Assembly: GCF_900188375.1 (NCBI RefSeq)
Contig: NZ_FZOO01000008.1
Span: 124,001-188,000 of the forward strand
Source of the DNA: Geodermatophilus pulveris
GTDB lineage: Bacteria; Actinomycetota; Actinomycetes; Mycobacteriales; Geodermatophilaceae
Length of the DNA stretch: 64,000 nucleotides
Direction of reading: 5' to 3'
The translations under genes and the position numbers were made by a program. The notes under the pieces were generated by a model, which was not told where the DNA came from, searched no databases, and saw only the letters and a program-made list of their open reading frames with translations. Shown here one piece after another: positions 33,311 through 41,800 of this stretch (positions are counted from its first letter, which is position 1; each line of letters opens with the position of its first letter).

Positions 33311-34063
33311 TCAGACAGCGGTCCGCTCCCGCTCGCGTCCCGGGGCCGGGGTGCCGGCGGCCTTCTGCGCGTAGACCACGAGGCTCTTGCCGAGCACCGG
33401 GTCCAGCAGCCGCTCGGCGACCCGGGTGGGCCACGGGCGCCGGGTCAGGTCCCAGACCAGCAGCCGGTGGTAGGCCCGGACGGCGGCCGGCTCGCGGTCG
33501 ACGCCGACGGCGCACCGGAGCCACCAGAACGGGGCGTGCAGCGCGTGCGCGTGGTGCTGGGCCCCGGGCACCAGCCCGGCCGCGGCCAGCCGGGCCCGCA
33601 GCACGTGGCCCCGGTAGATGCGCACGTGCCCGCCCTCGTTGGCGTGGTAGGCGTCCGACAGCGCCCAGCAGACCCGCTCGGGCCCGTACCGCGGGACGGT
33701 GACCGCCACGGTGCCGCCGGGCCGCAGCACCCGGGCGATCTCGGCGAGGGCGGTCGCGTCGTCCGGGACGTGCTCGAGGACCTCCGCGGCGATCACCCGG
33801 TCGACGCTGGCGTCGGGGAGGGGCAACGCCAGCAGGTCGCCGCGCACCACCTCGTAGCGGGCGCCCGCCGGGGACTCCCCGGCCGCCGCGATCGCGCCCA
33901 GCCAGCGCTTCGTCGTCGCCACCTCGGCGGCCCCCCGGTCGAGGGCGACCACCCGGGCGCCGCGCCGGTGCGCCTCGAAGGCGTGCCGGCCCTCACCGCA
34001 GCCGAGGTCCAGGACGGTCGTGCCCGGCCGCACGTCCAGCCGGTCGTAGTCCACCGTCAGCAC
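33311..34063 (-). CDS. Class I SAM-dependent methyltransferase
   Basis: A 250-residue methyltransferase_11-type enzyme. SAM motif I is VLDLGCGEGRHAFEA (about 16-30), motif II region VVALDRG, then IAAEVLEHVPDDATALAEIARVLRPGGTVAVTVP, typical of sugar or lipid O/C-methylases. GTG 34063 overlaps the 3' end of the GT4 gene by seven bases. The operon context points to methylation of a glycan precursor or lipid-linked sugar (inference). Confidence 0.88.
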   Translation of the reverse strand: MLTVDYDRLDVRPGTTVLDLGCGEGRHAFEAHRRGARVVALDRGAAEVATTKRWLGAIAAAGESPAGARYEVVRGDLLALPLPDASVDRVIAAEVLEHVPDDATALAEIARVLRPGGTVAVTVPRYGPERVCWALSDAYHANEGGHVRIYRGHVLRARLAAAGLVPGAQHHAHALHAPFWWLRCAVGVDREPAAVRAYHRLLVWDLTRRPWPTRVAERLLDPVLGKSLVVYAQKAAGTPAPGRERERTAV

Positions 34064-35310
34064 CGGCCGCGGGTCCGTTCCAGCACCTCGGCGTACCAGT
34101 CCGCCGTCCGCTCGGCGGTGGACCGCCACGTGTAGGAGGCCAGCACCCGGCGCCGCCCGGCCCGGCCGAGCTGCTCGGCCAGCGAGGGGTTCTCCAGCAC
34201 CAGCCGCAGCGCCGCGGTCAGCTCGTCGACGTCGCCGGCGCGGGTCCGCAGCCCCGCCTGGGTGCCCACCACCTCCGGCAGCGCGCCGGCGTCGGTGGTG
34301 ACCAGGGCGGTGCCGCAGGCCATGGCCTCCACCGCGGGCAGCGAGAAGCCCTCGTACAGCGACGGGACGGCGACGACGGCGGCCGACTGCAGCAGCCGGA
34401 CCAGGTCGGCCTCCGGCAGCGGTCCGGTGAAGCGGACGGCGTCGTGCAGGGCCAGCCGGTCCAGGGCCGCCCCGGCCGGCCCGCCGGGCCGCGCGGTGCC
34501 GACGACGGTGAGCCGCACCGGCCGCTCCGTGCGCAGCTTGGCCACCGCCTCCAGCAGGTGGACCAGGCCCTTGAGCGGCACGTCGGCGCTGGTGGTGACC
34601 ACCACGGAGTCCGGGTCGCGCGGCCGGCCCGCGGGCGGCGGGGTGAACACGGCCGGGTCGATGCCCACCGGGACGACGCGGACCCGCCCGGCCGGGACGC
34701 CGAGGTGGGTCTCGATGTCGCGGCGGGAGCTCTCCGAGACCGTGGTGACCCCGTCCAGCCGCGGGGCCACGCGGGCCTGCATGCGGGTGAAGCCGTACCA
34801 GCGGCGCAGCGTCAGCCGCCGGCGCAGGGAGGGGGCGGCAGCCAGCTCCAGGCCGCGGTCGACGGCGACCGGGTGGTGCACGGTGGCCACCGTCGGGATG
34901 CCCGCGCGGACCAGCCGCAGCAGGCCCGACCCGAGGCTCTGGTTGTCGTGCACGACGTCGACCTCGGCGGCGCGGGGGAGCAGCAGCCGGGCCGCCCGCA
35001 GGCTGAACGTGCGCGGCTCCGGGAAGCCCGCGGTGCACATCGTCGCCCACTCGAGCAGGTCGGTGCGGTCCCGGAACTCCGACGGCCGCGGGGTGCGGAA
35101 CGGGTCGGGCTCCCGGTAGAGGTCCAGGCTCGGCAGCCGGGTCAGCGGCACGCCGTCGTCCAGCTCGGGGTAGGGCTGCCCGCTGACCACGGTGACCGCG
35201 TGGCCCAGCGCGGTGAGCTCGCGGGACAGCGCCCGCACGTACACGCCCTGCCCGCCGCTGTGCGGCCTGCTCCGGTAGGACAGCAGTGCGATGCGCAACG
35301 GCCGTCCCAT
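34057..35310 (-). CDS. Family 4 glycosyltransferase
   Basis: GT-B glycosyltransferase of 417 residues. The N-terminal half begins IALLSYRSRPHSGGQGVYVRAL (glycine-rich acceptor-side loop), and the C-terminal half has the GT4 donor motif PSLYEGFSLPAVEAMACGTALVTTDAGALPE (E-x7-E motif). It is cytosolic. ATG 35310 is preceded at 8 nt by TAGAGT on the minus strand, a leaderless-type promoter for the whole operon (GT4, methyltransferase, toroid, GT2, GT2). The product is unknown. Confidence 0.93.
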   Translation of the reverse strand: MGRPLRIALLSYRSRPHSGGQGVYVRALSRELTALGHAVTVVSGQPYPELDDGVPLTRLPSLDLYREPDPFRTPRPSEFRDRTDLLEWATMCTAGFPEPRTFSLRAARLLLPRAAEVDVVHDNQSLGSGLLRLVRAGIPTVATVHHPVAVDRGLELAAAPSLRRRLTLRRWYGFTRMQARVAPRLDGVTTVSESSRRDIETHLGVPAGRVRVVPVGIDPAVFTPPPAGRPRDPDSVVVTTSADVPLKGLVHLLEAVAKLRTERPVRLTVVGTARPGGPAGAALDRLALHDAVRFTGPLPEADLVRLLQSAAVVAVPSLYEGFSLPAVEAMACGTALVTTDAGALPEVVGTQAGLRTRAGDVDELTAALRLVLENPSLAEQLGRAGRRRVLASYTWRSTAERTADWYAEVLERTRGRC

Positions 35311-35318
35311 GGTCGGCG

Positions 35319-35324
35319 ACTCTA
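35319..35324 (-). promoter_or_regulatory. -10 element TAGAGT for the glycosyltransferase operon
   Basis: TAGAGT on the minus strand, 8 nt before ATG 35310. It is the only promoter-like element upstream of the five-gene operon. Confidence 0.45.
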
Positions 35325-35398
35325 GCCAGGGGCCGGCAGCGCCCGGCGCGAGGAGCCCTGGGCTGCGCGGGGGCGGGGCGCCTGACAGGATCGCGGCC

Positions 35399-35692
35399 GT
35401 GCTGCGCCACGTCGTCCTGTTCACCTGGTCCGACGACGCCGACGAGGAGCGCCGGGAGCAGACCCTGGCCGCCCTGCGCCGGCTGCCCGACGAGGTCGGC
35501 GGGATGACCGCCTTCGCGGTCGGCCCGGACGCCGGGTTGCGCCCGGGCAACGCGCACACCGCGCTGGTCGCCGACTTCCCCGACGTCGAGGCCTGGCGGC
35601 GCTACGCCGAGGACCCGGTGCACCTGCAGGTGATCGCCGACCACGTCACCCCGATCCTCGCCGCGCGCACCGCCGTCCAGTACGAGGTCTAG
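35399..35692 (+). CDS. Dabb-family (stress-responsive alpha/beta barrel) protein
   Basis: A 97-residue dimeric alpha/beta-barrel (Dabb) protein. The start LRHVVLFTWSDDADEE and the later DFPDVEAWRRYAEDPVHLQVI are the family hallmarks. Some relatives are cyclases or oxygenases; many are of unknown function. GTG 35399 has CAGGAT 7 nt upstream. Divergent from the GT4 gene. Confidence 0.9.
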   Translation: MLRHVVLFTWSDDADEERREQTLAALRRLPDEVGGMTAFAVGPDAGLRPGNAHTALVADFPDVEAWRRYAEDPVHLQVIADHVTPILAARTAVQYEV

Positions 35693-35736
35693 ACCAGGAC
35701 CCCGGCCGGCTACCGGCCGGGCCGCCACGGCGGGGT

Positions 35737-35742
35737 TACCGT
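35737..35742 (+). promoter_or_regulatory. -10 element TACCGT for leaderless lipoprotein gene
   Basis: TACCGT lies 6 nt before ATG 35749, with no ribosome-binding site between them. Confidence 0.45.
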
Positions 35743-35748
35743 CGGCGC

Positions 35749-36495
35749 ATGAAGCGATCGCACCGTGCCAGCCGGACCGCCCTGCTCGCCTCGGGGCTGC
35801 TGGCCGGTGCGGTGCTGACCGGCTGCGCGTCCGGCGCCGACGTCCGGGAGGCCGCGGCCACCGGCGCGCCCGCGCCGTCGGTCGAGGCCGCGGCCGCGAC
35901 GCCCGCCGCCGACCTCGCCGCCGGCCTGCTGCCCGCCGACGCCTTCGGGCCCGGCGCCCGGGTGCTGCCGGTCAGCGGGCAGCAGCTGCTGTCCCGGGCC
36001 GCGGTGCTGCCGGCCGGGCTGCCGGCCGACGTCCAGGTCACCCCGGAGGCGTGCGCCGCCGTGCTCCGCGCCCTGCCGGCCGCCGCCGAGGGCCCCGCCG
36101 CGGAAGACGTCGCCGCGCAGGTCGCCGTCTCCGGCAGCACCTACACCGCCGAGCTGCTCGCCGTGGCCGGCCCGGCCGCCGGGCTGGTCGGCGAGGTCCC
36201 CGCGCTGGTCGGGCAGTGCCCGCAGGTGCAGGTCACCGCCCCCGGGCACGGCACCGCGACGGTCGGCCTGACCGCGTTCGACGTCCCCGACCTCGGCGAC
36301 GACTCCGTGGGCGTCGCGGTGACCGTCGCCGCGACCGGGCCGGACGGCGCCCCGGTCACCGGCGCCGGCCTCCTGGGGCTGGTGCGCGACGGCGACCGGG
36401 TGCTGGCGCTGGCCACCGGCGACCGCACCGGCGCCGAGCCGGACCGCGCGGCGTTCACCGCGCTGCTCCAGCAGGCCGTGGCTGCGCAGGACTGA
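35749..36495 (+). CDS. Secreted lipoprotein of unknown function
   Basis: A 248-residue lipoprotein precursor: basic n-region, hydrophobic core and lipobox VLTGC with the modified cysteine at residue 26. The mature protein is Ala/Pro-rich with two further cysteines (EACAAVLRAL and GQCPQVQV), possibly a disulfide, and a C-terminal domain with repeated TVxxTAFDVPDLGDDSVGVAVTV-like strands (PknH-like or LpqN-like sensor folds are comparable but not demonstrable). Its ATG is probably leaderless. No clear functional partner beside it. Confidence 0.82.
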   Translation: MKRSHRASRTALLASGLLAGAVLTGCASGADVREAAATGAPAPSVEAAAATPAADLAAGLLPADAFGPGARVLPVSGQQLLSRAAVLPAGLPADVQVTPEACAAVLRALPAAAEGPAAEDVAAQVAVSGSTYTAELLAVAGPAAGLVGEVPALVGQCPQVQVTAPGHGTATVGLTAFDVPDLGDDSVGVAVTVAATGPDGAPVTGAGLLGLVRDGDRVLALATGDRTGAEPDRAAFTALLQQAVAAQD

Positions 36496-36587
36496 CACCC
36501 CCCGCGGGGGCGTCCACAGCCGTCCCGCCGGTCCACAGATCCCCGTCACGGCGCCTGCGGGGGCCGGACGGGCACCACGGTCGGCGC

Positions 36588-37658
36588 ATGGACGACCCCA
36601 CGCGCCCCCTGGTGCGCCTCTCCGATCCCGCCGACATCCTCACCGCGCTGCCCCACCTGATCGGCTTCCACCCGCACGAGTCCGTGGTGGTCGTCGCCCT
36701 CGGCGGGGACACCGGCACCCGGGTGTGCCTCACCGCGCGCGCCGACCTGCCCGGCCGCGCGGGCTCGCCGGGGGTCGCCTCCGACCTGGCCCGCCGGGTG
36801 GCCACCGAGGCCCCCGCCGCCGCCGTGGTCGCCGTCGTCTCCGAGTCGCCGGACGACCGGGACGTGCTGCCCGGCGGGGACCCGCTGCCGGGGCTGCCGC
36901 ACCGCGGGGTGGTGCACGACGTCGTCGTCGCGCTGGCCGCGGAGGGCATCCCGGTCCGGGACGCCCTGCTCGTCCGCGGCGGCCGCTGGTGGTCCTACGA
37001 CTGCCCGGAGCCCTGCTGCGCCCCGGGCGCCGGCACGGCCCTGCCCGGCGGCGTGCCCGCGCTCGCCGCCGCCTCGGTGGCCGCCGGCCAGGTGGTGGCC
37101 GGCCACCGCGGGGAGCTCGAGACCCGGATCGCCCCGGTCGGCGGCCCGGCCCGCGCCGCGATGGAGGCGGTCACCTGGCGGCTGGTCGACCGCCGCGTCC
37201 GCGCCGCCCGGGACGACCCGGACGGCGAGGCCCGCCGCTCGTGGGACGCGGTGCTGGCGGCGCTGCGCCGCTGCGGGCCGGGCGGGCGCCCGCTGCCGGA
37301 CCGCCAGGTGGCCGGGGTGCTGTGGGCGCTGGCCGACGTCCGGGTGCGTGACCGGGCGCTCGGCCTGGCGCTCGGGGAGGACGCCCCGGCCGCCGAGCTG
37401 CTGTGGACCGAGTGCACCCGCCGCGCCCCGGCGCCGCTGGACGCCGCCCCGGCCACGCTGCTGGCCGTGAGCGCGTGGCTGCGCGGGGACGGCGCCATGG
37501 CCGGCATCGCCCTGCAGCGGGCGCTGGACAGCCGGCCCGCCTACCGGCTGGCGCGGCTGCTCGTCCAGGGGCTGGACGCCTGCCTGCCCCCGCGCGAGCT
37601 GCGCGACCTCGTGGCCGCGGCAGCCGCCGGCACCGACGCGCTGTGGGCCGCCGGGTGA
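36588..37658 (+). CDS. DUF4192-family protein
   Basis: A 356-residue actinobacterial DUF4192 protein of unknown function. Hallmarks are the N-terminal LSDPADILTALPHLIGFHPHESVVVVAL, the central RGGRWWSYDCPEPCC, and a helical C-terminus with LLAVSAWLRGDGAMAGIALQRAL. It is soluble, with no signal peptide. ATG 36588 is preceded at 6 nt by CACGGT, a weak leaderless element. Confidence 0.93.
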   Translation: MDDPTRPLVRLSDPADILTALPHLIGFHPHESVVVVALGGDTGTRVCLTARADLPGRAGSPGVASDLARRVATEAPAAAVVAVVSESPDDRDVLPGGDPLPGLPHRGVVHDVVVALAAEGIPVRDALLVRGGRWWSYDCPEPCCAPGAGTALPGGVPALAAASVAAGQVVAGHRGELETRIAPVGGPARAAMEAVTWRLVDRRVRAARDDPDGEARRSWDAVLAALRRCGPGGRPLPDRQVAGVLWALADVRVRDRALGLALGEDAPAAELLWTECTRRAPAPLDAAPATLLAVSAWLRGDGAMAGIALQRALDSRPAYRLARLLVQGLDACLPPRELRDLVAAAAAGTDALWAAG

Positions 37659-37665
37659 GCCGTCC

Positions 37666-39738
37666 TCACACCAGCTCGGGGCGCCGCCACTGCTCGCCGT
37701 GCACGTGCTCGGCCAGGAAGGCGAGCACCGTCTCGTACCAGACGCGGTGGTTGCCGGGGTGCAGCACCCAGTGGTTCTCGTCGGGGAAGTAGAGGAAGCG
37801 GGAGGGCACGCCGCGCTTCTGCAGGTCGTACCAGAGCCGCAGCGCCTCCCCGATCGGCACCCGGTAGTCCCGGTCGCCGTGGATGACCAGCACCGGCGTG
37901 CGGATGGCGTCGGCGGCGCGGTGCGGGGAGTTCCGCTCGTAGCGCTCCGGCCGGTGCACCGGGTCGCCCCACTCCTTCTCCCAGTAGGAGGCCATGTCGG
38001 TGGTGCCCACGAACGAGTCCAGGTCCCACAGGCTGGCGTGCGTCACGATCGCGGCGAACCGGTCGGTCTGCGTGGCGATCCAGTTGGCCATGTAGCCGCC
38101 GAAGGACCCGCCCATCGCCGCCGTGCGCGAGCCGTCGACGTCCGGGCGCGCCACGGCGGCGTCCACGGCCGCCATCAGGTCGGTGTAGGGCGCCCCGCCC
38201 CACTCGCCCCAGCCGCGGCGGACGAAGTCCTGCCCGTAGCCCTGCGACAGCGCCGGGTCCGGCAGCAGGACGGCGTAGCCGCGGGCGGCCATCACCCACG
38301 GGCACCAGCGCCAGGACCACGAGTTCCAGCTCATCAGCGGCCCGCCGTGCACCCACAGCAGCAGCGGCGCCGGGCGGTCGGCCGAGGCGCCCTCGGGCAG
38401 CACCAGCCAGGAGTGCACCGGGGTGCCGTCGGCGGCGGTGGCCTCGACCTCGTGCAGGGTGCCCGGCAGCGCGGGCGCCCCGCCGGGGGAGGGCAGCGGC
38501 GCGGGGTGCTGGCCGGTCGCCTCCGGGTCCAGCCGCACCGGGGTCGGGGGCTCGTCGTAGGCCGAGCGCAGCGCGTAGAGGGCGCTGCCGTCGCGGGCCA
38601 CCTGCAGGTCGCTGTAGGCGCCGTCGGTGGTCATCCGCACCGGGTCGCCCCCGGTGGCGGGCACCCGGAACAGGGCGTGCCGCGCGCCGTCGTCGGCGAG
38701 GAAGTACACCGTCGTCCCGTCCGCGGCGAACTGCGGCGCCGACGGCCACCGGTCGAAACCGGCGGTGAGGTCGCGGGTCTCCCCGGTGGCCACGTCGACG
38801 TGCAGCAGGGTGTGGTCCGGGGGCTCCTCCCAGCTCGACAGCGACTCCCGCACGCACACCACGGCGCGGCCGTCGGGGGAGAAGCGCGGCGCGTACACGT
38901 CGGCCTGCGGGTCGTCGACCAGCACCCGGGTGTCCCCGCCGGCGGTGTCCAGCAGGACCAGCCGCTGCCGCCGCGCGGCCCGGCCGTCGGGCACGGACTC
39001 CACCCGGACCACGGTGCGGCCGTCGGGGGACAGGTCCAGGTCGCCGCCGGCGCCGTCCGGCGGGACGGCGCCCGGCGTCAGGTCGCGCAGCACCACCTCC
39101 GCCGGCTGCTCGCCGGCGGCCGGGTCGGCGGGCAGCACGCCGGCCCAGAACACGTGCGGGGTGGCCGGGCCCAGGTCGCTGTCCCAGTGCCGCACCGGGT
39201 AGGCCTCGTGCAGGACCGCGGTGACCCCGGCGTCCGCGCGCCGCTTGCGGCGGGCGGCGTCGTCCTCGGCGTCGGCCGCACCCGGCACCGCCGAGGCGGT
39301 GACGACGACCTCGCCGCTGTCCGCCGCGACGGCGACCCCGCCGACCCCGCCCGGGTGGGTGACCACCGGCCGGGCCTCCCCGCCGTCGGCCGGCAGGACC
39401 CACAGCGCCGGCTTCGGCTCCTCGCCGTCGGCCTTGGCCGCGGGGTCGGGGCGGGCGGAGGTGAACAGCAGCGACCCGTCCGGCGCCCACACCGGCGCGG
39501 CCTCGCCCGAGGCGCCGCGGGTGAGCCGCCGGGCGGGGCGCCGGCCCTGCGGGTCGACCTCCCACAGCGCGGACTGCCACTTCTTCCCGTCCGCGTCCAG
39601 CGTCTGCACCCCGACCGCCAGCCGCCGCCCGTCGGGGGACAGGGCCAGCCCGCCCACCCGGGGCAGCGCGACGAAGGCGGCGAGGTCGGCGAAGGGGTCG
39701 GCGGGGGCGGCGGTCTCGGCGCCGATCGGCTCGCTCAC
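37666..39738 (-). CDS. S9-family peptidase (acylaminoacyl/prolyl oligopeptidase type)
   Basis: Serine peptidase of 690 residues. The N-terminal two thirds (about 20-400) is a beta-propeller with repeated LSPDGR and FSPDGR-type WD40-like blades. The C-terminal alpha/beta hydrolase (about 430-690) has oxyanion region LLLWVHGGPLMSWNSW, nucleophile Ser in GGSFGGYMANW, Asp in HGDRDYRVP and His in DENHWVLHP. No signal peptide, so it is cytosolic. GTG 39738 is chosen for TACGGT 7 nt upstream on the same strand; an earlier GTG at 39747 adds three residues. It probably removes N-acyl or dipeptidyl groups from peptides. Confidence 0.93.
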   Translation of the reverse strand: MSEPIGAETAAPADPFADLAAFVALPRVGGLALSPDGRRLAVGVQTLDADGKKWQSALWEVDPQGRRPARRLTRGASGEAAPVWAPDGSLLFTSARPDPAAKADGEEPKPALWVLPADGGEARPVVTHPGGVGGVAVAADSGEVVVTASAVPGAADAEDDAARRKRRADAGVTAVLHEAYPVRHWDSDLGPATPHVFWAGVLPADPAAGEQPAEVVLRDLTPGAVPPDGAGGDLDLSPDGRTVVRVESVPDGRAARRQRLVLLDTAGGDTRVLVDDPQADVYAPRFSPDGRAVVCVRESLSSWEEPPDHTLLHVDVATGETRDLTAGFDRWPSAPQFAADGTTVYFLADDGARHALFRVPATGGDPVRMTTDGAYSDLQVARDGSALYALRSAYDEPPTPVRLDPEATGQHPAPLPSPGGAPALPGTLHEVEATAADGTPVHSWLVLPEGASADRPAPLLLWVHGGPLMSWNSWSWRWCPWVMAARGYAVLLPDPALSQGYGQDFVRRGWGEWGGAPYTDLMAAVDAAVARPDVDGSRTAAMGGSFGGYMANWIATQTDRFAAIVTHASLWDLDSFVGTTDMASYWEKEWGDPVHRPERYERNSPHRAADAIRTPVLVIHGDRDYRVPIGEALRLWYDLQKRGVPSRFLYFPDENHWVLHPGNHRVWYETVLAFLAEHVHGEQWRRPELV

Positions 39739-39745
39739 CCGGCCC

Positions 39746-39751
39746 ACCGTA
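39746..39751 (-). promoter_or_regulatory. -10 element TACGGT for leaderless S9 peptidase gene
   Basis: Minus-strand TACGGT, 7 nt before GTG 39738; it selects that start over GTG 39747. Confidence 0.45.
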
Positions 39752-39769
39752 GGAGCCGGGTGGGCGCGC

Positions 39770-40477
39770 TCACAGGCGGGGGGCCGCCTCCACGGGGGTG
39801 AGCTCCTCGTCGAGGGCGCTGACGAACACGTGCTGGGCCACGCCGGCCGGCAGGACGGCGCCGTCCAGGCTGATCGACCCGGCCGTGAGCTGCGCGACGG
39901 CGGTCATGCCCGGCCGCAGGCCCTGGGCGGCCAGCTGGCGCATGAGCTCGTTGTCCTCCTGCAGCTGCTCGCTGATCCGCCTGATCTCCACCCGGCGGCC
40001 CTCGGGCGTGGCCGTGGTGGACAGCAGCGTCAGGGAGTCCAGCACCGCCGAGGTCTCCCCGCCGAGCGCGTCCAGCCCGGGGATCGGGTTGCCGAAGGGG
40101 GACACCGTCGGGTTGCCCAGCAGGGTGAGCAGCTTGCGCTCGACGGCCTCGCTCATGACGTGCTCCCAGCGGCACGCCTCCTCGTGCACGTCGGCGTAGT
40201 CCAGGCCGATGACGTCGACCAGCAGGCACTCGGCGAGCCGGTGCTTGCGCATCACCGCGGTGGCCAGCTGGCGCCCGGACTCCGACAGCTGCAGGTGCCG
40301 GTCGCCCTCGACGGTGAGCAGGCCGTCGCGCTCCATGCGGGCGACCGTCTGGCTGACCGTCGGGCCGCTCTGGTGCAGCCGCTCGGCGATGCGGGCGCGG
40401 AGGGGGACGATCCCCTCCTCCTCCAGCTCGAAGATCGTCCGGAGGTACATCTCGGTGGTGTCGATGAGGTCGTTCAC
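39770..40477 (-). CDS. ideR: Iron-dependent repressor IdeR/DtxR
   Basis: Fe(II)-activated repressor of 235 residues that controls iron uptake, siderophore and storage genes. Close to M. tuberculosis IdeR: N-terminus [14 protein letters not shown] with metal ligand Met10, [25 protein letters not shown], then RKHRLAE (His79, Glu83 type) and [11 protein letters not shown] (His98, Cys102, Glu105, His106 type) forming both metal sites, and a C-terminal SH3-like domain (about 150-225). GTG 40477 has GGAGGAG upstream. It lies near sigB, as in mycobacteria. Confidence 0.9.
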   Translation of the reverse strand: MNDLIDTTEMYLRTIFELEEEGIVPLRARIAERLHQSGPTVSQTVARMERDGLLTVEGDRHLQLSESGRQLATAVMRKHRLAECLLVDVIGLDYADVHEEACRWEHVMSEAVERKLLTLLGNPTVSPFGNPIPGLDALGGETSAVLDSLTLLSTTATPEGRRVEIRRISEQLQEDNELMRQLAAQGLRPGMTAVAQLTAGSISLDGAVLPAGVAQHVFVSALDEELTPVEAAPRL

Positions 40478-40618
40478 AGCTCTCCTCCGTGTCGTGCCCG
40501 ATGGTATCGGGGGAGAGTGACCGCGCCCCTCCACGCGGAGGCCGCGCTCGCCGGCACGCCCCGCGGGCGCCGGCGGTAGCGTCCCCGGCGACAGCGCCGT
40601 CAGCGTCAGGAGTGTCCC

Positions 40619-41800
40619 GTGAGTGACTCGGTCGCGGTCGTCTGGGACGACGCGCTGCTCGGCTACACGATGGGCGGCGACCACCCCCTGCACCCGGTCC
40701 GGCTGGACCTCACGATGCGGCTGGCCGACGGCCTCGGGGTCCTGGCCACCGACCGGCTGGAGGTGCTCGAGCCCGCGCCGGCGGGGGTCGACCTGCTCAC
40801 CCTGGTGCACGACCCGGCCTACCTCGACGCGGTGCGGCGCGCCCCCACCGACCCGCACGTGGGCCACGGCCTCGGCACGGCGGACAACCCCGTCTTCCCG
40901 GGCATGTACGACGCCGCGGCGCTGATCACCGGCGGCAGCGTGCTGGCCGCCGAGCGGGTGCACACCGGCCGGTCGCAGCACGCGGTCAACATCTCCGGCG
41001 GGCTGCACCACGCCATGCGCGACCGCGCGTCGGGCTTCTGCGTCTTCAACGACGCCGCGGTGGCCATCCAGTGGCTGCTGGACCAGGGCCGTCAGCGCGT
41101 CGCCTACCTCGACCTCGACGTCCACCACGGGGACGGCGTGCAGGCGGCCTTCTACGGCGACCCCCGGGTGCTCACGGTGAGCGTCCACCAGACGCCGCTG
41201 ACCCTGTTCCCCGGCACCGGCTTCCCCGAGGAGTGCGGCGACCCCGAGCGGGCGCTGGGCAGTGCGGTCAACCTGGCGCTGCCCAACGGCACCGACGACT
41301 CCGGGTGGCTGCGGGCCTTCTCCGCCGTCGTCCCCAGCGTGCTGCGCGCCTTCCGGCCGGAGGTGCTGGTGACCCAGTGCGGCTGCGACGCCCACCACGA
41401 GGACCCGCTCGCCGACCTCGGGCTCACCATCGACGGGCAGCGGGCGAGCTACCGGGCGGTGCACGACCTGGCGCACGAGATCTGCGACGGCCGCTGGGTC
41501 GCCCTCGGCGGCGGCGGGTACGGCCTGGTGCGCTGCGTGCCCCGGGCGTGGACCCACCTCATCGCCGAGGCCGCCGGCGCCCGGCTGGACCCGGCCACCG
41601 AGATCCCCGAGTCCTGGCGGCAGGACGTGCTGCGCCGCGGGCTGCGCGCCCGGCCGCCCACGCACATGACCGAGGGCGGCTACACCGGCTTCTCCCACTG
41701 GGACCCGACGACGGAGTCCCGCGTCGACCGGGCCATCTCCCGCACCCGCACCGCCGTGTTCCCCTACTTCGGCCTGGACCCGGACGACCCCCGTGACTGA
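40619..41800 (+). CDS. acuC: AcuC-type histone deacetylase-family deacetylase
   Basis: Zinc-dependent lysine deacetylase of 393 residues (class I HDAC-like), expected to remove acetyl groups from metabolic enzymes such as acetyl-CoA synthetase. Catalytic elements are intact: [21 protein letters not shown] (tandem His), [13 protein letters not shown] (zinc-binding Asp and His), [15 protein letters not shown] (second Asp) and GGGGYG near the C-terminus. GTG 40619 has an AGGAG upstream. It overlaps the pat acetyltransferase gene by eight bases, forming a writer-eraser pair. Confidence 0.93.
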   Translation: MSDSVAVVWDDALLGYTMGGDHPLHPVRLDLTMRLADGLGVLATDRLEVLEPAPAGVDLLTLVHDPAYLDAVRRAPTDPHVGHGLGTADNPVFPGMYDAAALITGGSVLAAERVHTGRSQHAVNISGGLHHAMRDRASGFCVFNDAAVAIQWLLDQGRQRVAYLDLDVHHGDGVQAAFYGDPRVLTVSVHQTPLTLFPGTGFPEECGDPERALGSAVNLALPNGTDDSGWLRAFSAVVPSVLRAFRPEVLVTQCGCDAHHEDPLADLGLTIDGQRASYRAVHDLAHEICDGRWVALGGGGYGLVRCVPRAWTHLIAEAAGARLDPATEIPESWRQDVLRRGLRARPPTHMTEGGYTGFSHWDPTTESRVDRAISRTRTAVFPYFGLDPDDPRD

